Part shown: one piece after another, positions 1 through 10,255 of the stretch
Position numbering within the stretch: the first letter of the stretch is position 1
How the letters are laid out: each line of letters begins with the position of its first letter
Source of the DNA: Fremontodendron californicum
Taxonomy: Eukaryota > Streptophyta > Magnoliopsida > Malvales > Malvaceae
NCBI GenBank assembly: GCA_030761205.1
Contig: JAULJL010000002.1
Coordinates: forward strand, 19,137,010-19,201,009
Direction: 5' to 3'
DNA: 64,000 nt
Position numbers and translations under genes: made by a program
Notes under the pieces: model-generated
What the model was told of the DNA's origin: nothing
Databases searched by the model: none
Seen by the model: the letters and a program-made list of their open reading frames with translations, nothing else

Positions 1-13
1 AAAGAAAATTTTG

Positions 14-660
14 ATTCGGAGTTCGTTTGCAAAATGGCCAAATCCCGGGCTTCTAATGTAGTAATTCAAAAAGGAAAATCCCGAAAAAATAGCAAATGAA
101 TTCCAAATATTCTGAAATTTTGCAAATCTCATTTTTAAATTATTTGGAAGAGATTGGCGAAATAAAATCTTTATTCGGAGTTCGTTTGCAAAGTGGCCAA
201 ATCTCGGGCCTCCTATGTAATAATTCAAGAAGATAAATCCTGGAAAAATAGCAAATGGACTCCAAAAATTCTGAAAATTTTCAAATCTCATTTTTAAATT
301 ATTTGGAAGAGATTGGCAAAATAAAATATTTATTTGGAGTTCGTTTGCAAAATAGCCAAATCTCGGGCCTCTTATGTAGTATTTCAAGCCGATAAATCCC
401 AAAAAAATATCAAATGAGCTCCAAAAATTATGAAAACTTCCAGATCACACTTTTAAATTATTTTGAAGAGATTGGTGAAGAAAAATCTTGATTTGGAGCT
501 TGTTTAAAAAATGGTAAAATGTGGGGGCATAAAAGGGCATTTTTGGAAGAAAAAATCCAAATAAATAGCAAACGGACTCAGATAATTTTGAAAACTTCCA
601 GAACTCAATGTTTTATTGTTTTGGAAGTATTAAAAAAATAAAAATTGAATTTGGAGTCCG
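14..660 (+). repeat. Tandem subrepeats, ~159-bp period, in Ogre-1 LTR
   Basis: The word ATT(C/T)GGAG recurs at 14, 173, 332, 491 and 649, giving spacings of 159, 159, 159 and 158 bases. Surrounding phrases (aaatagcaaatggactcc, tttttaaattatttggaagagattgg) repeat at the same interval. The same array is present with four units in the solo LTR at 18768-22914 and with four units in the solo LTR at 39461-45062. The later units are more diverged than the first ones. Confidence 0.9.
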
Positions 661-1639
661 TTTGATATTTATTTGCATCCGGGGGGCAAAATAGTCATTT
701 CACCCAAGCAACCGAAAAGGGCTACTTCGGGCCTTTCAGAAAAATCAGACTTGGGCTGGAAAAGAGAAGTTCTGGCCTGCCAAGGCCCAAAGGAAGGAGG
801 AAGCTTCTGTTTTTTCAATCAAATGGCCAAGAATTAAGAGTTAGTTAGAGATTCTCTTTAATCATGCCATGGTGATTAAGCCACATAGGCCAAGAGAGAT
901 GTCAACATTATTCTTGAACACCTGTAATTTGGGACAGCTGATCTGGTAATCTAAGGGTGATAATTTAATGATTTTTTCACCTTGAATTATTAGTCATTTG
1001 ATGGAAAATTGGTTACAAAAAAATGACAACATCCTTGAGGTTTTAAAGGGGGTTTCAGCCAGCTCTAGGGGAGGAGTCAGATTTTTCATTTTTACACTTT
1101 ATTTTGCTGAGTTCTCTTGGTTTTTACTTGGTTCTTTCTCTCTTTGGTTGAAAGCAAAAAGAAAAAGTTTAGAAAAGAAAGGAAAGTTTGAAGAGATAAA
1201 GCTTGAAATATAGCTTCTTGAGGTTGCTCTTGAGCACCAACTCTTGCACTTTCTTGATTTTCCATTCTTGTTTTTGCTATTTTGATTACTATTTGGTGAG
1301 TTTTCTTTTTAAATAAATTTTTTTTATTGTTCTTCTTAAGTTCTTCATTCATCTCTTTCTTAAATATATATATATATTTTTACAATTTTTTTTACAATAT
1401 TCTCACCATGGCCGAATGGCCTACAGTTTTTGTTAAGTTGCTGTTTTGGTTTATTTTATCATGTTATTGATGTTATTTTCTGTGACCTTGATGTTTTAAA
1501 TGTTATTTTACTTCATATACTTGAGTTATATTTTAATTTGGTTCCTTTGTTTGTTGCCATTTATGATTTAAATATCATGTTATTGCATTTTTAATTTTCT
1601 GTTTTCATGATGTTTAAATTTGAGCATGTTTTAGATTTA

Positions 1640-2115
1640 GTATATCAAGTGTTTGTGAAAATGCTTGTGTGGTTTTTGCAAGATTTGAGTTTTATATCTT
1701 AGTTGAGCATGTTTTAGATTTAGTTTATTAAGTGTTTGTGAAAATGCTTGTGTGGTTTTTGCATGATTTGAGTTTTATATTTTAGTTGAGCATGTTAGTA
1801 TATCAAGTGTTTGTGAAAATGCCATGCTTGTTGGAGCTTGAGGCCATTCGGCTACTCCATGTGTTTTGTATTGTGTGTTGCATTTTTGCCATGTTAGTTG
1901 GTAGGTTTTTGCATTTGCATGACATTTGATTTAGTTTTGCATGCTAGTATACCAAGTGTTTGTGAAAATGCCATGTTTGCTAGTCATATAGGCCAATCGG
2001 CCACTCCTTTAATTTTTGCATTATATGTGCATTCTTGCCATGTTAGTTGATAGGTTAGCATTTGCATGATATTTGTTTGAGTTCTTGGATTAAGCATGAT
2101 TTGTGTTTGTGAAAA
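1640..2115 (+). repeat. Dispersed/tandem phrase repeat in Ogre-1 LTR
   Basis: The phrase ATCAAGTGTTTGTGAAAATGC, or a close variant, occurs about five times (near 1647, 1727, 1800, 1948 and 2103) with 70-160 bases between. It is embedded in longer repeated text such as gagcatgttttagatttag. The matching part of the solo LTR (20995-21380) shows the same pattern, so the repeat belongs to the LTR family and not to this copy alone. Confidence 0.7.
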
Positions 2116-3349
2116 TGCCAAGCACATTTTAGTTATTAAGTTAGGTTCATTTGCCATGCATGTTCATGCATTTTAGGTCTAGGTTGCATTAAATGCCATG
2201 CAAGTTCATTTAGGTCTAGGTCACTATATGAATGCCATGCATTTTTTCATGACATTTAGGTTTAAATTCATGCATTTCATGCACTATGTTTGCTGTAATT
2301 TTTCATGCATTTCATGTTCATGCCACTTGAATAATGACTTAGGCCAATTAATGGTTCAAAGTCATGCTCTCTTGAGCATACTTGTGGAAAATTAAGTTTT
2401 GTCAAATTGATTATTCTACCTTTGTGATTTTTTTTACTTAGCCAATTTTTATCTAACTTTCAAAAAGTCCTAGATACTGTTTGTAAGTCATTTTATGAGT
2501 TTCAAATATTTTTACTTTGATTGTTTAAATGATTTTATCAAAGTCAAAAATGTATTTTGGCAAAACAGTTTTTTTTTCACCCAGTACACGTACTTTTCCG
2601 ATTTTATGGGCATTCATCTTTAATCAGAAAATTAAGAAAATTTATTTTCGTGTAGTTTTACATGTGCTGAGTCTCCAGTATTTGTTTCAGAATTTTTTGA
2701 ATTTCTAAAAATAGGGTAAAAAATCGTGTCTTAAAACTGGACAGTGGAGTCAGAATTGAATTTAAAGAAAATCATTTTTCCGTTTTGGTTAAGTTACTTA
2801 GAGGGGGCTGATTAGGAAGGTTAGCTACTGACTTAGGGTAGTTTCTAAGCTTTTTAAACTCTAAAAATGATTTTTTAAGTCTCGGGTTAAGGGTAGTCAA
2901 GTCCGGATTTTAAAACTTAGGAAATTAGAGCCATTTTAAAAAATTAGCCTAGTTTTTATTTTTAATTCAAGCTTTTCAAAATTGTTTTCAAACAATCACA
3001 AAGTATTTTGGTTTTAGAATATTTAATTTGACATATTTTCCTAAGGTAGCCGGATATCTTTTTAGATATACGGATTTCCTTAATTAAAGGAAAAAATACA
3101 TTTCATGCATTGCATTTTCCATATTCATGCATTTTATATAATATGTGATTCTTGCTATAATAATTCCTATGATATTGTTACTATTTTGATTTATATTTTT
3201 TTGATATTATATGGTTTATTCTATGGTTTTGAATATTTCATGATATCCTATGCTTTTTATTTAGTTATTTTTATATTATTTAGCATATGTTATGTTCATG
3301 CATTATTATTTTTATTTTCATTTATATGATTGCATTATTTTATAACCCA

Positions 3350-3740
3350 TTGTCATTTAAATTATATGCCATATCATTCATATTTGTCATGTCATTTAAA
3401 TCATTTCATTTCATATAGAATATATATGACTTAGGTCATTTCATTTCATGTAGAATATATTATATTACCTAGGTCATTTCATTTCATTTAGGATATATTA
3501 TGTCATCTAGAATATTTTATTTCATTTAGATAATATCATATGACTTAGTATATTGCATTTCATATAGAATGTATTATGTTACATAGGTCATTTAATTTCA
3601 TTTAGAATATATCATATAACTTAGGATATTTCATTTCATTTAGAATATGCTAAGACATTTAAATTATATCATATCATTTAGGGTGCATTATATTATTTAG
3701 ATTTTGCTATGTCATTTTATTTATGTCATGCATATACATA
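3350..3740 (+). repeat. Degenerate gtcattta-type minisatellite in Ogre-1 LTR
   Basis: Short units built on ATGTCATTTAGAATAT / TCATTTCATTTAGAATAT repeat irregularly. The same region is recognisable at 21850-22210 and 43970-44220. In the LTR at 35458-39291 it has been replaced or amplified into a longer ATGCCATGTCATTCATTCA array. Confidence 0.65.
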
Positions 3741-4068
3741 TTCATTTCTTTTAAGTGTTTTCAAAAAAGGATAATGATTTTCAACAAAATAAAGATATTC
3801 CCGAGTTAAAATAATTCATGAGTTCTCTACCGGGTTTGCTGGGGAGGATATCATCAATTATTATTAATAACGGAATATCTTCTTTTAAAGGAGAATGATT
3901 CGGAAAGTTTTCCAAAATTAATAAAAATTTCTATATTTTGCCACGTTTGTTGGGGAATATAGGAAAATTTTGAATTTATAAATTCCAGATCATTTTCAAT
4001 TAAAAATGGAATTATTTTTCTTCAAATTGAGAATTAACTTGAAATACTAAATTCAAAACCAACTTTAT

Positions 4069-4515
4069 ACCGAGATTAGAGATAACACACGATTAATAAG
4101 GTATCAATTTATATGGGCGTTGTGTGGGTGCTAATCCTTCCCCGCACGTAACCGACTCCCGAACCCGCTTCTTTGATTTCTCTGGTTTTAAAACGCAGAC
4201 TTGAAATTGGTTTTTAAAATGTTTTAATTAATTTTTAAAATATTTTATAAAACCGGTTTTAATAGGTGGCCGATCACACCTAGCCAAAAAAGATTGGTGG
4301 CGACTCCATGTCTTTTTCAAGGTCATTTTCAAAACCTTCATTTTTCTAGAGGAATTAAGTCGACTTTTCCTCATTTTTTTTAATGTCACGCTTAACGAAT
4401 AATAAAGTCTTGCGATGAGACTCCTTATTTTTTAGGTTGCGACAGCTTGGCGACTCCACTTGGGACAATTTGAGAGTCAGGCCTAGAATTAGTCGTGTGT
4501 TATCAAAGTCTCGGT
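4069..4515 (+). promoter_or_regulatory. LTR-leader complementary arms bracketing the PBS (Ogre-1)
   Basis: The LTR arm at 4069-4094 contains ACCGAGA then GATAACACACGA. The leader arm at 4491-4515 reads as its reverse complement (TCGTGTGTTATC then TCTCGGT) with a small internal mismatch. The primer binding site at 4448 lies between the arms. The same pair occurs in Ogre-2 (38910-38931 with 39341-39363). Retroviral RNAs are known to have U5-leader stems around the primer site. That this is such a stem is my inference. Confidence 0.55.
4448..4466 (+). other. Primer binding site, tRNA-Arg type (Ogre-1)
   Basis: TGGCGACTCCACTTGGGAC starts four bases after the LTR end. TGG is the complement of the universal CCA tail. 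The sequence matches the Arg-type PBS I associate with Ogre/Tat elements, with one extra T compared with the Ogre-2 copy at 39295. Conservation of position and sequence in both elements supports the call; the exact tRNA is from family knowledge. Confidence 0.75.
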
Positions 4516-5203
4516 TTTGTTGGTTCAATTGCTAAATTTAAAAAATAATAAAGATAATTTCAAAAAACAAATGTGATAATTTCAAAAAAAATAATAAAAT
4601 GTTTTTTAAATATGTCCATATTTCATGTGCATACATATTATAATTGTTCTCTGGTTATTTTGGTGCATATATTTATTTATCGATTAATTGATGATTTATG
4701 TTGTTTAATCTTGTTGGGGCATTTAGAATAAGGGATATAGAATAGGTGGTGAAAGGTTTGTTATTTCTCCTCACACACTACACTACACGTGCATTTGCAT
4801 ATCATGAATCCTATACCCGGGTTCCGTCCTTTTAGGTGGGAGCAAAGTAACTAAGCCTTCGTGATTAACAATCCGCATGGGCTAGTGAAACACTTCCGGA
4901 GTACTAAATTACCTAAGCCTTCGTCATTAACAATCCGCATGGGCTAGGGAAATAGACTATAATGAATTGAACCCGCTTTTATCGGGGTGCCTTACTAGCC
5001 TTCACCGGCGACAGTGAGGAACAATTCAGGACTTTTTAGAATTCATTCACCTTCATATAGTAAACCTAGGCGAAGCCATGACGGATTTCCAATTAGATAT
5101 CCCGAAGTTAAGAACACAAGGAGAAATATTTCCAATCCTTTTACCTTCTATTCTACTTTCCGAATAAGTTTATTTTTACGGACAATGATGAACGTACATC
5201 ACA
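4467..5203 (+). other. 5' leader of Ogre-1, non-coding
   Basis: This is non-coding sequence between PBS and ORF1. Directly after the PBS comes GAGAGTCAGGCCTA, which is conserved in Ogre-2. A phrase around CTAAGCCTTCGTGATTAACA is duplicated at 4851-4893 and 4913-4955 (62-base period). The equivalent duplication, with diverged sequence, is at 55499 and 55562 in Ogre-2. Further conserved words are cccgggttccg near 4820 and tagtaaacctaggcgaagcc near 5058. Confidence 0.7.
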
Positions 5204-7200
5204 ATGTCCGTAATAAATGTTGATATTTCATCCCCGGGGTGTTATAATGCTGAAATTTTGTTGGCATCCTCAGGGATAATTATTGCTTTGAATTATATGT
5301 TTTTTGTATTATTCATATTTATTCCCGTTACTAATTCATTTCTTTTTGTTGTTGTTTTTTTTTTTTTGTGTTTCTTTTGCATTCGTGCCATCATTTTTGC
5401 ACATTTGAAGGTTATTGGTCTCGGGATATTATTCAACCAAAAGGGCTTTCATGAGGGTCAGAGTGTCTCAGTGGTCGAGAAACATTTAGAGGTTAGGAAA
5501 CAGTCCGAGAAAGTTCAACAGGATAATGGGGATTGTTTGAATATGGGATATGTGTCAGCATTGCCAGCCGAGGTTGATCTTATTATCAAGCAAAATGATC
5601 TCCGAGATTTGATTGATATATGGAATCAGTGGAATATATCGGAAAAAGAAGCCTTCACTCAGACATATGGGGACATAGCTCTTTTAGCTCAGGTTAAGGT
5701 CAGTGGTGAGGTGATCCGGGCTGTGGTACAATTTCGAAATCCCGCTTATCGGTGTTTTACTTTCAACCGAGAGGATATGACTCCAACCACAGAGGAGTAT
5801 TCGACCTTGCTGCATATTGAGAATGTTATTCCTGATCGTATTTATTTGAAGGATACAAAGACGCCGGGTTTCAAGAAAAAGGTGTCGAAGATTTTGGGAG
5901 TGGAAAGAAATTGTGTAGAAAGCCATGTCGTCCGAAAAGGAGTAAGCTATTGCATATCATGGGACATTTTACAGGATTTAATCCATAGCCATTCAAGAAA
6001 GGAGACAGTTAGGAATATTTTTGCTTTGGCTATCTATGGTTTAGTTATCTTCCCGAAAACATTAAGGTATATGGATGTGGCGATATTTGATGTTTTCGAG
6101 AGGCTTGAGCAAAGGATAAACATAGCCCCGGCAATCATAGCAGAAACAATCCGATCCCTGAATTTATGTAGACGAGAATGCAAAGGTCGTTTTCTAGGTT
6201 GTATACAGCTCCTCTACTTATGGGTTCAGAGCTATTTCTGTAAACAGGAGAATTTCCCTCTTCGTTCATATTGGAAATCTTTTGCACCAATTGGTGAATT
6301 TCTTAAAAGGGATTGGTTTGAGAATAGGACTGAGGAGCAATGGATCAATATATTTCGGAATATCAGGGCTGAGATGATAGGTTGGAGAGCTCCATGGATA
6401 GCTCCTATACCGACATTGTATAAATGCGGAGATAAAGCCTTTGTTCCATTGTTGGGAGTATGGGGAGGAGTGAGCTATGCACCACTACTAGTACTGAGGC
6501 AATCAGAATCTCGTCAGTTTACTCCAATGACCCAAGACCTTGGTAATTTGGAATTTTCTTACAGAGAAGATGGATATTCGGGAAAGGTCTGTGAGATTGT
6601 GGTGGCATGGAAGGAAACTCATCGGGTTAAGGTAGCTAGATATGCTGATATCGTCACACCTGACTACCTGACATGGAGGAAATCAAGGGTTAATGATAGG
6701 TTGTTGACATCGGATGGGGAAGAAATTCGGCATTTGAGTTTGCCTCCCAAGGAAGCGCCATCAGAGTTAGAAATTGCAAGGGCTGAATTTGAAAAATAAA
6801 AGGCCCGGATGAACAAGGAGATTGCCCGACTGAAGGAGAGCTTGAGGACATGAAAGATCGGGAGGTAGCCCGAGAAAAAGAAAAGGAAAAGATCAAGAGA
6901 GAGCGGGACACGGTTCAAAGTGATCTTCAGGAATTACACTTGGAGAACAAGAGGTACCGTTTCAAGCTCAAATTCGAGGGAACTCTCAAGACTTTCGGAG
7001 AATAGGAACAAGAAGTCAGAAACCTCAAAAAGGAGAAGAACTATTGGGCAGAAAAGGCAAAACACGAGGAAGCCCGAGCAAATCAACTTGAGAAACAAGC
7101 TAGGGAAAGCTTACAGGGCGATGCTTATGCTGGCACGTCAAAGGGTCGCGAACAAGTAGGGATCAGATGGAAGAGCAAGGCAGTTAAAAGAGGACATTGA
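5204..7200 (+). pseudogene. Ogre ORF1 (DUF7745-like domain plus coiled coil), broken
   Basis: The open part runs 5204-6799 (531 codons). A globular region from about residue 135 to 490 (IWNQWN, AFTQTYGDIALL, NPAYRCFTFNREDM, EEYSTLL) resembles the plant domain I know as DUF7745, found in upstream ORFs of Ogre-like retrotransposons; its function is unknown. The first ~80 residues from the ATG at 5204 include a hydrophobic run that is poorly matched in Ogre-2, so the true start is unclear and may lie downstream. After the stop at 6797, the Lys/Glu-rich coiled coil (KEKEKIKRERD) continues to about 7200, interrupted by a frameshift near 6850 and a stop near 7004. The gene sits between leader and gag, as ORF1 does in Ogre elements. 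A better coiled-coil parallel is seen in Ogre-2 at 57290-57740. Confidence 0.75.
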
Positions 7201-7677
7201 AGAAGGTCCAGGATCCGAGGGAGTTATGATAGGACTAGTATCTTGTAATAGTTTTTTTAGGAGAGACAGATTATCATGTTGTCTAAAGTAGGGATCTTTT
7301 CTTTGATGTATTTAGTTCCAGGAAATCAATGAAAGACCGTTTGGTTGGAATTATCCCGGGGCCAATACTTTAAATACATTCATCATTCACTAGTTTTTTT
7401 CTTTTATATATTTTATTTGTTCATTCATTTATATTTATATTCATAATCATTCATTCATTTATTCTTTATAAATTGTTCATACACTTAGCCATTTATTTAT
7501 TTGTTAATTCATTTATTCTTTATAATTAGTCATCTAAGTTCATACACTTAGTCATTTACTTAGTTGTTCATTCATTAACACTGATTTATTCATTCATTTA
7601 TTCATTTTTTATAAAAGAAAAATCAGAAATGTGTCAATAATTTCTAATCCATGGTTTTTAAAAAATAAAAGATACAA
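7201..7677 (+). other. ORF1-gag spacer of Ogre-1, ATTC-rich
   Basis: No coding signal is visible. The part from 7380 to 7610 is rich in TTCATTCATT-type microsatellite text. The Ogre-2 spacer at 58094-58401 has the same position and a shorter run of the same words, so the low-complexity spacer belongs to the family. Confidence 0.6.
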
Positions 7678-10240
7678 TTGGTCGCACTCAGAAAGAACCA
7701 GACTTCCAGCACCCTTACAATACTCGATCTCGAACAAAAGCCATGGAAAACGATCAGCTTGCCAGAAATTGAGAGAATGGAAAGAATCCAGAAAGAACTA
7801 CAAGAACAATTGACTAAGTCTCAAGAGGAGACACGAAAACAGATGACAAAGCTCATGGAGATGATGAGCACTATGATGAAGCAGAAGTGGCCCGGAGATA
7901 ATTCAGCTACTGGAATGGGGGCAGTGCATCAAGAGGATCGACCAGAAGTGGTACAGAGAAATGGCCAGACATCACAACCAGTGGGAAATAAAATCCCAAC
8001 TGGGGCAGCATCCTACATCTACATCCAGTCGGCGGCCGAAGCAAAGAATTTTGGTCCGAAAAGGGGTAACATCGGAATTGATCCAATTGAGGTTGAGGTT
8101 CCAGACTTCGAAGAAATGACAAAAAAGGAACGGGCCAAAATGACTGAACTAAAGAGGGTAAAAACTACTAAATCTGAGAATAAATATCAGTTGTTGGAAG
8201 AAAGGCTAAGAGCAGTGGAAAGAGCAGAGTTGTTTGGCAGTCTAGATGCCAAAGAGATGAGCTTGGTACATGATCTAATAATTCCACCGAAGTTCAAAGT
8301 ACCAGACTTTGAAAAATATAGTGGGACCACCAACCCACCAACCCATCGGCTCATCTGACTATGTACTGTAGAAGGATGACAGGGCATGAGGATAATGAGA
8401 AATTGCTTATTCATTGCTTCCAGGATAGCTTAACAGGGTCAGCCACCCGATGGTACAACCGACTCAGTCGTACCAAGATTCGTTCATGGACGGATTTGGC
8501 CAGGGCTTTTATGTAATACTATAAGCACGTTTCTAACATGGTACCGGATAGGCTATCATTACAGAACATGGAAAAGAGGTCCAATGAGACCTTCAAAGAG
8601 TATTCACAGAGGTAGAGGGATCTGGCCACACAAGTGCAACCCCCTTTAACCAACAAAGAAACCATGGTGCTTTTCATCAACACATTGAAAGCACCCTATT
8701 ATGACAGATTGGTGGGAAGCGCTACCAAGGATTTTGCAGATATGGTAATATCTGGAGAAATGATTGTGTCAGCTATTAAGAATGGAAAGATGGAAGGGGG
8801 TGAGTCTGCTACCCCGAAGAGAGCTTTTCCTACAAAGAAAAAGGAGGAAACTCATGCAGTAAGCTTCAACCAATACCCTTATACACCTCCTACACCATAC
8901 ACACCATCGAGGCCTTATACCCCTACCACACCTTATGCACCTCCGACACCTTACACACCATACCCGGGGTATAATCCCTATTACCCCAATATCAACCACC
9001 TTACCCAAAACCCGTTCCCTACACCAATATCCCCCAACAGCCATTCCCAACTGGCATATCCCCTCAAATCACCCTACTTAGAAATACTGTTCCAAATACA
9101 CAAGGGCCTGCGTGTAATGACCAACGTTCACCAAGGAACGTTCAAAAAGCCCAATTTGATCCGATTCCCACTACCTACGGTGAGCTATATCCAAAACTGT
9201 TACAGGGTCAACTTGTTGCACCCGTGTACCTAAAACCTTTGACACCTCCATATCCAAGATGGTATAATGCGAACACCAACTGTGCATACCATGCAGGAAT
9301 CCAAGGACATTCAATTGAAGATTGCCTAGCCTTCAAAAAGAAAGTCCAAAGCCTGATTAATGCTGGGGTAGTGAAGTTTGGATCAAAAAATGGGCCAAAC
9401 GTAGCTGGAAACCCATTGCCCAATCATGCTAGGAATCAGGTAAATACAATAGTGACCGGAGAGGGCAGAAGATTAAAAAGGGATATTGGGGAGGTTAAGA
9501 CTCCGATGATGACAGTATGGGTTGAAATGGTCAAGGCAGGATTGGTGGAAGGTACGGAAGGTCTGAAAATGGTTGCAAGAAGGGTGCATAATTGGTGCCC
9601 GTTCCATAAGGGTGAAGGCCATGACATACAGAACTGCGGGGACTTTCGGGTTAAAGTCCAAAAGATGATGGATAGTGGGGTAGCCCAATTCTACAAGGAG
9701 ATAGAAGGGGAAATAGAAGTCATTGAAACTACATGTGGCTATGGGATAGGAAGACACCTAATCATCTACTATGATGAACCGGAGGAAAAAGTTATGCCAG
9801 TCATGAAAGAAAATGCGCCCAAATTAATCATTGATTTATCTGTTTCCTTTTCATACAAGGAAAACAAGGCTACACCATGGAAATATGACTGCAGCATGGT
9901 TATGCCCGGGTCTTCAGGCCAGCAAAATATTACAGGTGTGGGGCATTTAACCCGAAGCGGGAGGTGTTATGCTCCGGAGGCCGTTGAACAAGGGGTAGCA
10001 GGGAAAGACAGAGAAATTGATAAAGGGAAGGAGGTCGTCGAGCCAATCCATATTGAGATGGATTTGCCAAAGGAAACAAAAAGAGGATCAGCCCCGGTTA
10101 ACAGAATAAAAGAACCAGTATGTGAGAAGGAAGCTTGTGAGTTCTTGAAATTTATAAAGCATAGTGAGTATAGCGTGGTTGAACAACTGCAACGTCAACC
10201 AGCTAGGATCTCAATCTTATCCTTGCTTTTAAATTCATAA
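7678..10240 (+). pseudogene. Ogre-1 gag (capsid, Pro/Thr/Tyr linker, two CxxH-type knuckles), broken
   Basis: Gag should begin at the ATG at 7743 by comparison with 58402 in Ogre-2, but a one-base shift near 7766 puts the following coiled-coil region (ERMERIQKELQEQL) in the frame open from 7678. That frame runs to 8358. Capsid sequence continues in another frame (HCFQDSLTGSATRWYNRL) with nonsense codons at about 8514 and 8614, then is open again from 8634. A repetitive Tyr-Thr-Pro linker (YPYTPPTPYTPSRPYTP) covers 8875-8990. The frame open at 9224-10240 holds two zinc-knuckle-like motifs, C-x2-H-x5-H-x4-C at 9281-9325 and C-x2-H-x4-H-x4-C at 9596-9637, both conserved in Ogre-2. Gag builds the virus-like particle. 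This copy cannot make an intact protein. Confidence 0.85.
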
Positions 10241-10255
10241 CCACACAGAAATGCT

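Larger units (their letters stand above)
1..4444 (+). repeat. 5' LTR of Ogre/Tat-type element Ogre-1 (left end outside window)
   Basis: This AT-rich non-coding block ends in TTGCGACA and is followed at once by an Arg-type primer binding site, so it is a 5' LTR. Its sequence recurs in the solo LTR at 18768-22914, in the LTR at 35458-39291 and in the solo LTR at 39461-45062. The other copies begin TGTAGA; that start is not in the window here. From left to right it holds ~159-bp tandem subrepeats (to about 660), a stretch rich in the word gccgaatggcc, repeats of a ~20-bp phrase (1640-2110), a degenerate array of gtcatttaga-like units (3350-3740) and a conserved GC-richer block (4069-4160). Short ORFs inside it are chance reading frames. 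LTRs above 4 kb are typical of the Ogre group of Ty3/gypsy elements. Confidence 0.88.

Noticed and set aside
3105..3329. Hydrophobic ORF resembling a membrane peptide (also 20642-20992, 42183-42689, 43853-44095)
   Set aside because: T-rich LTR sequence translates as Phe/Ile/Leu; position differs between LTR copies and none is conserved.
5204..5410. N-terminal membrane segment of Ogre ORF1
   Set aside because: The T-run that encodes it is not matched in Ogre-2, whose ORF1 starts at a later ATG; it is probably leader sequence.
8769..9050. 93-codon minus-strand ORF rich in Arg, Cys and Gly
   Set aside because: Antisense of the Tyr-Thr-Pro repeat in gag.
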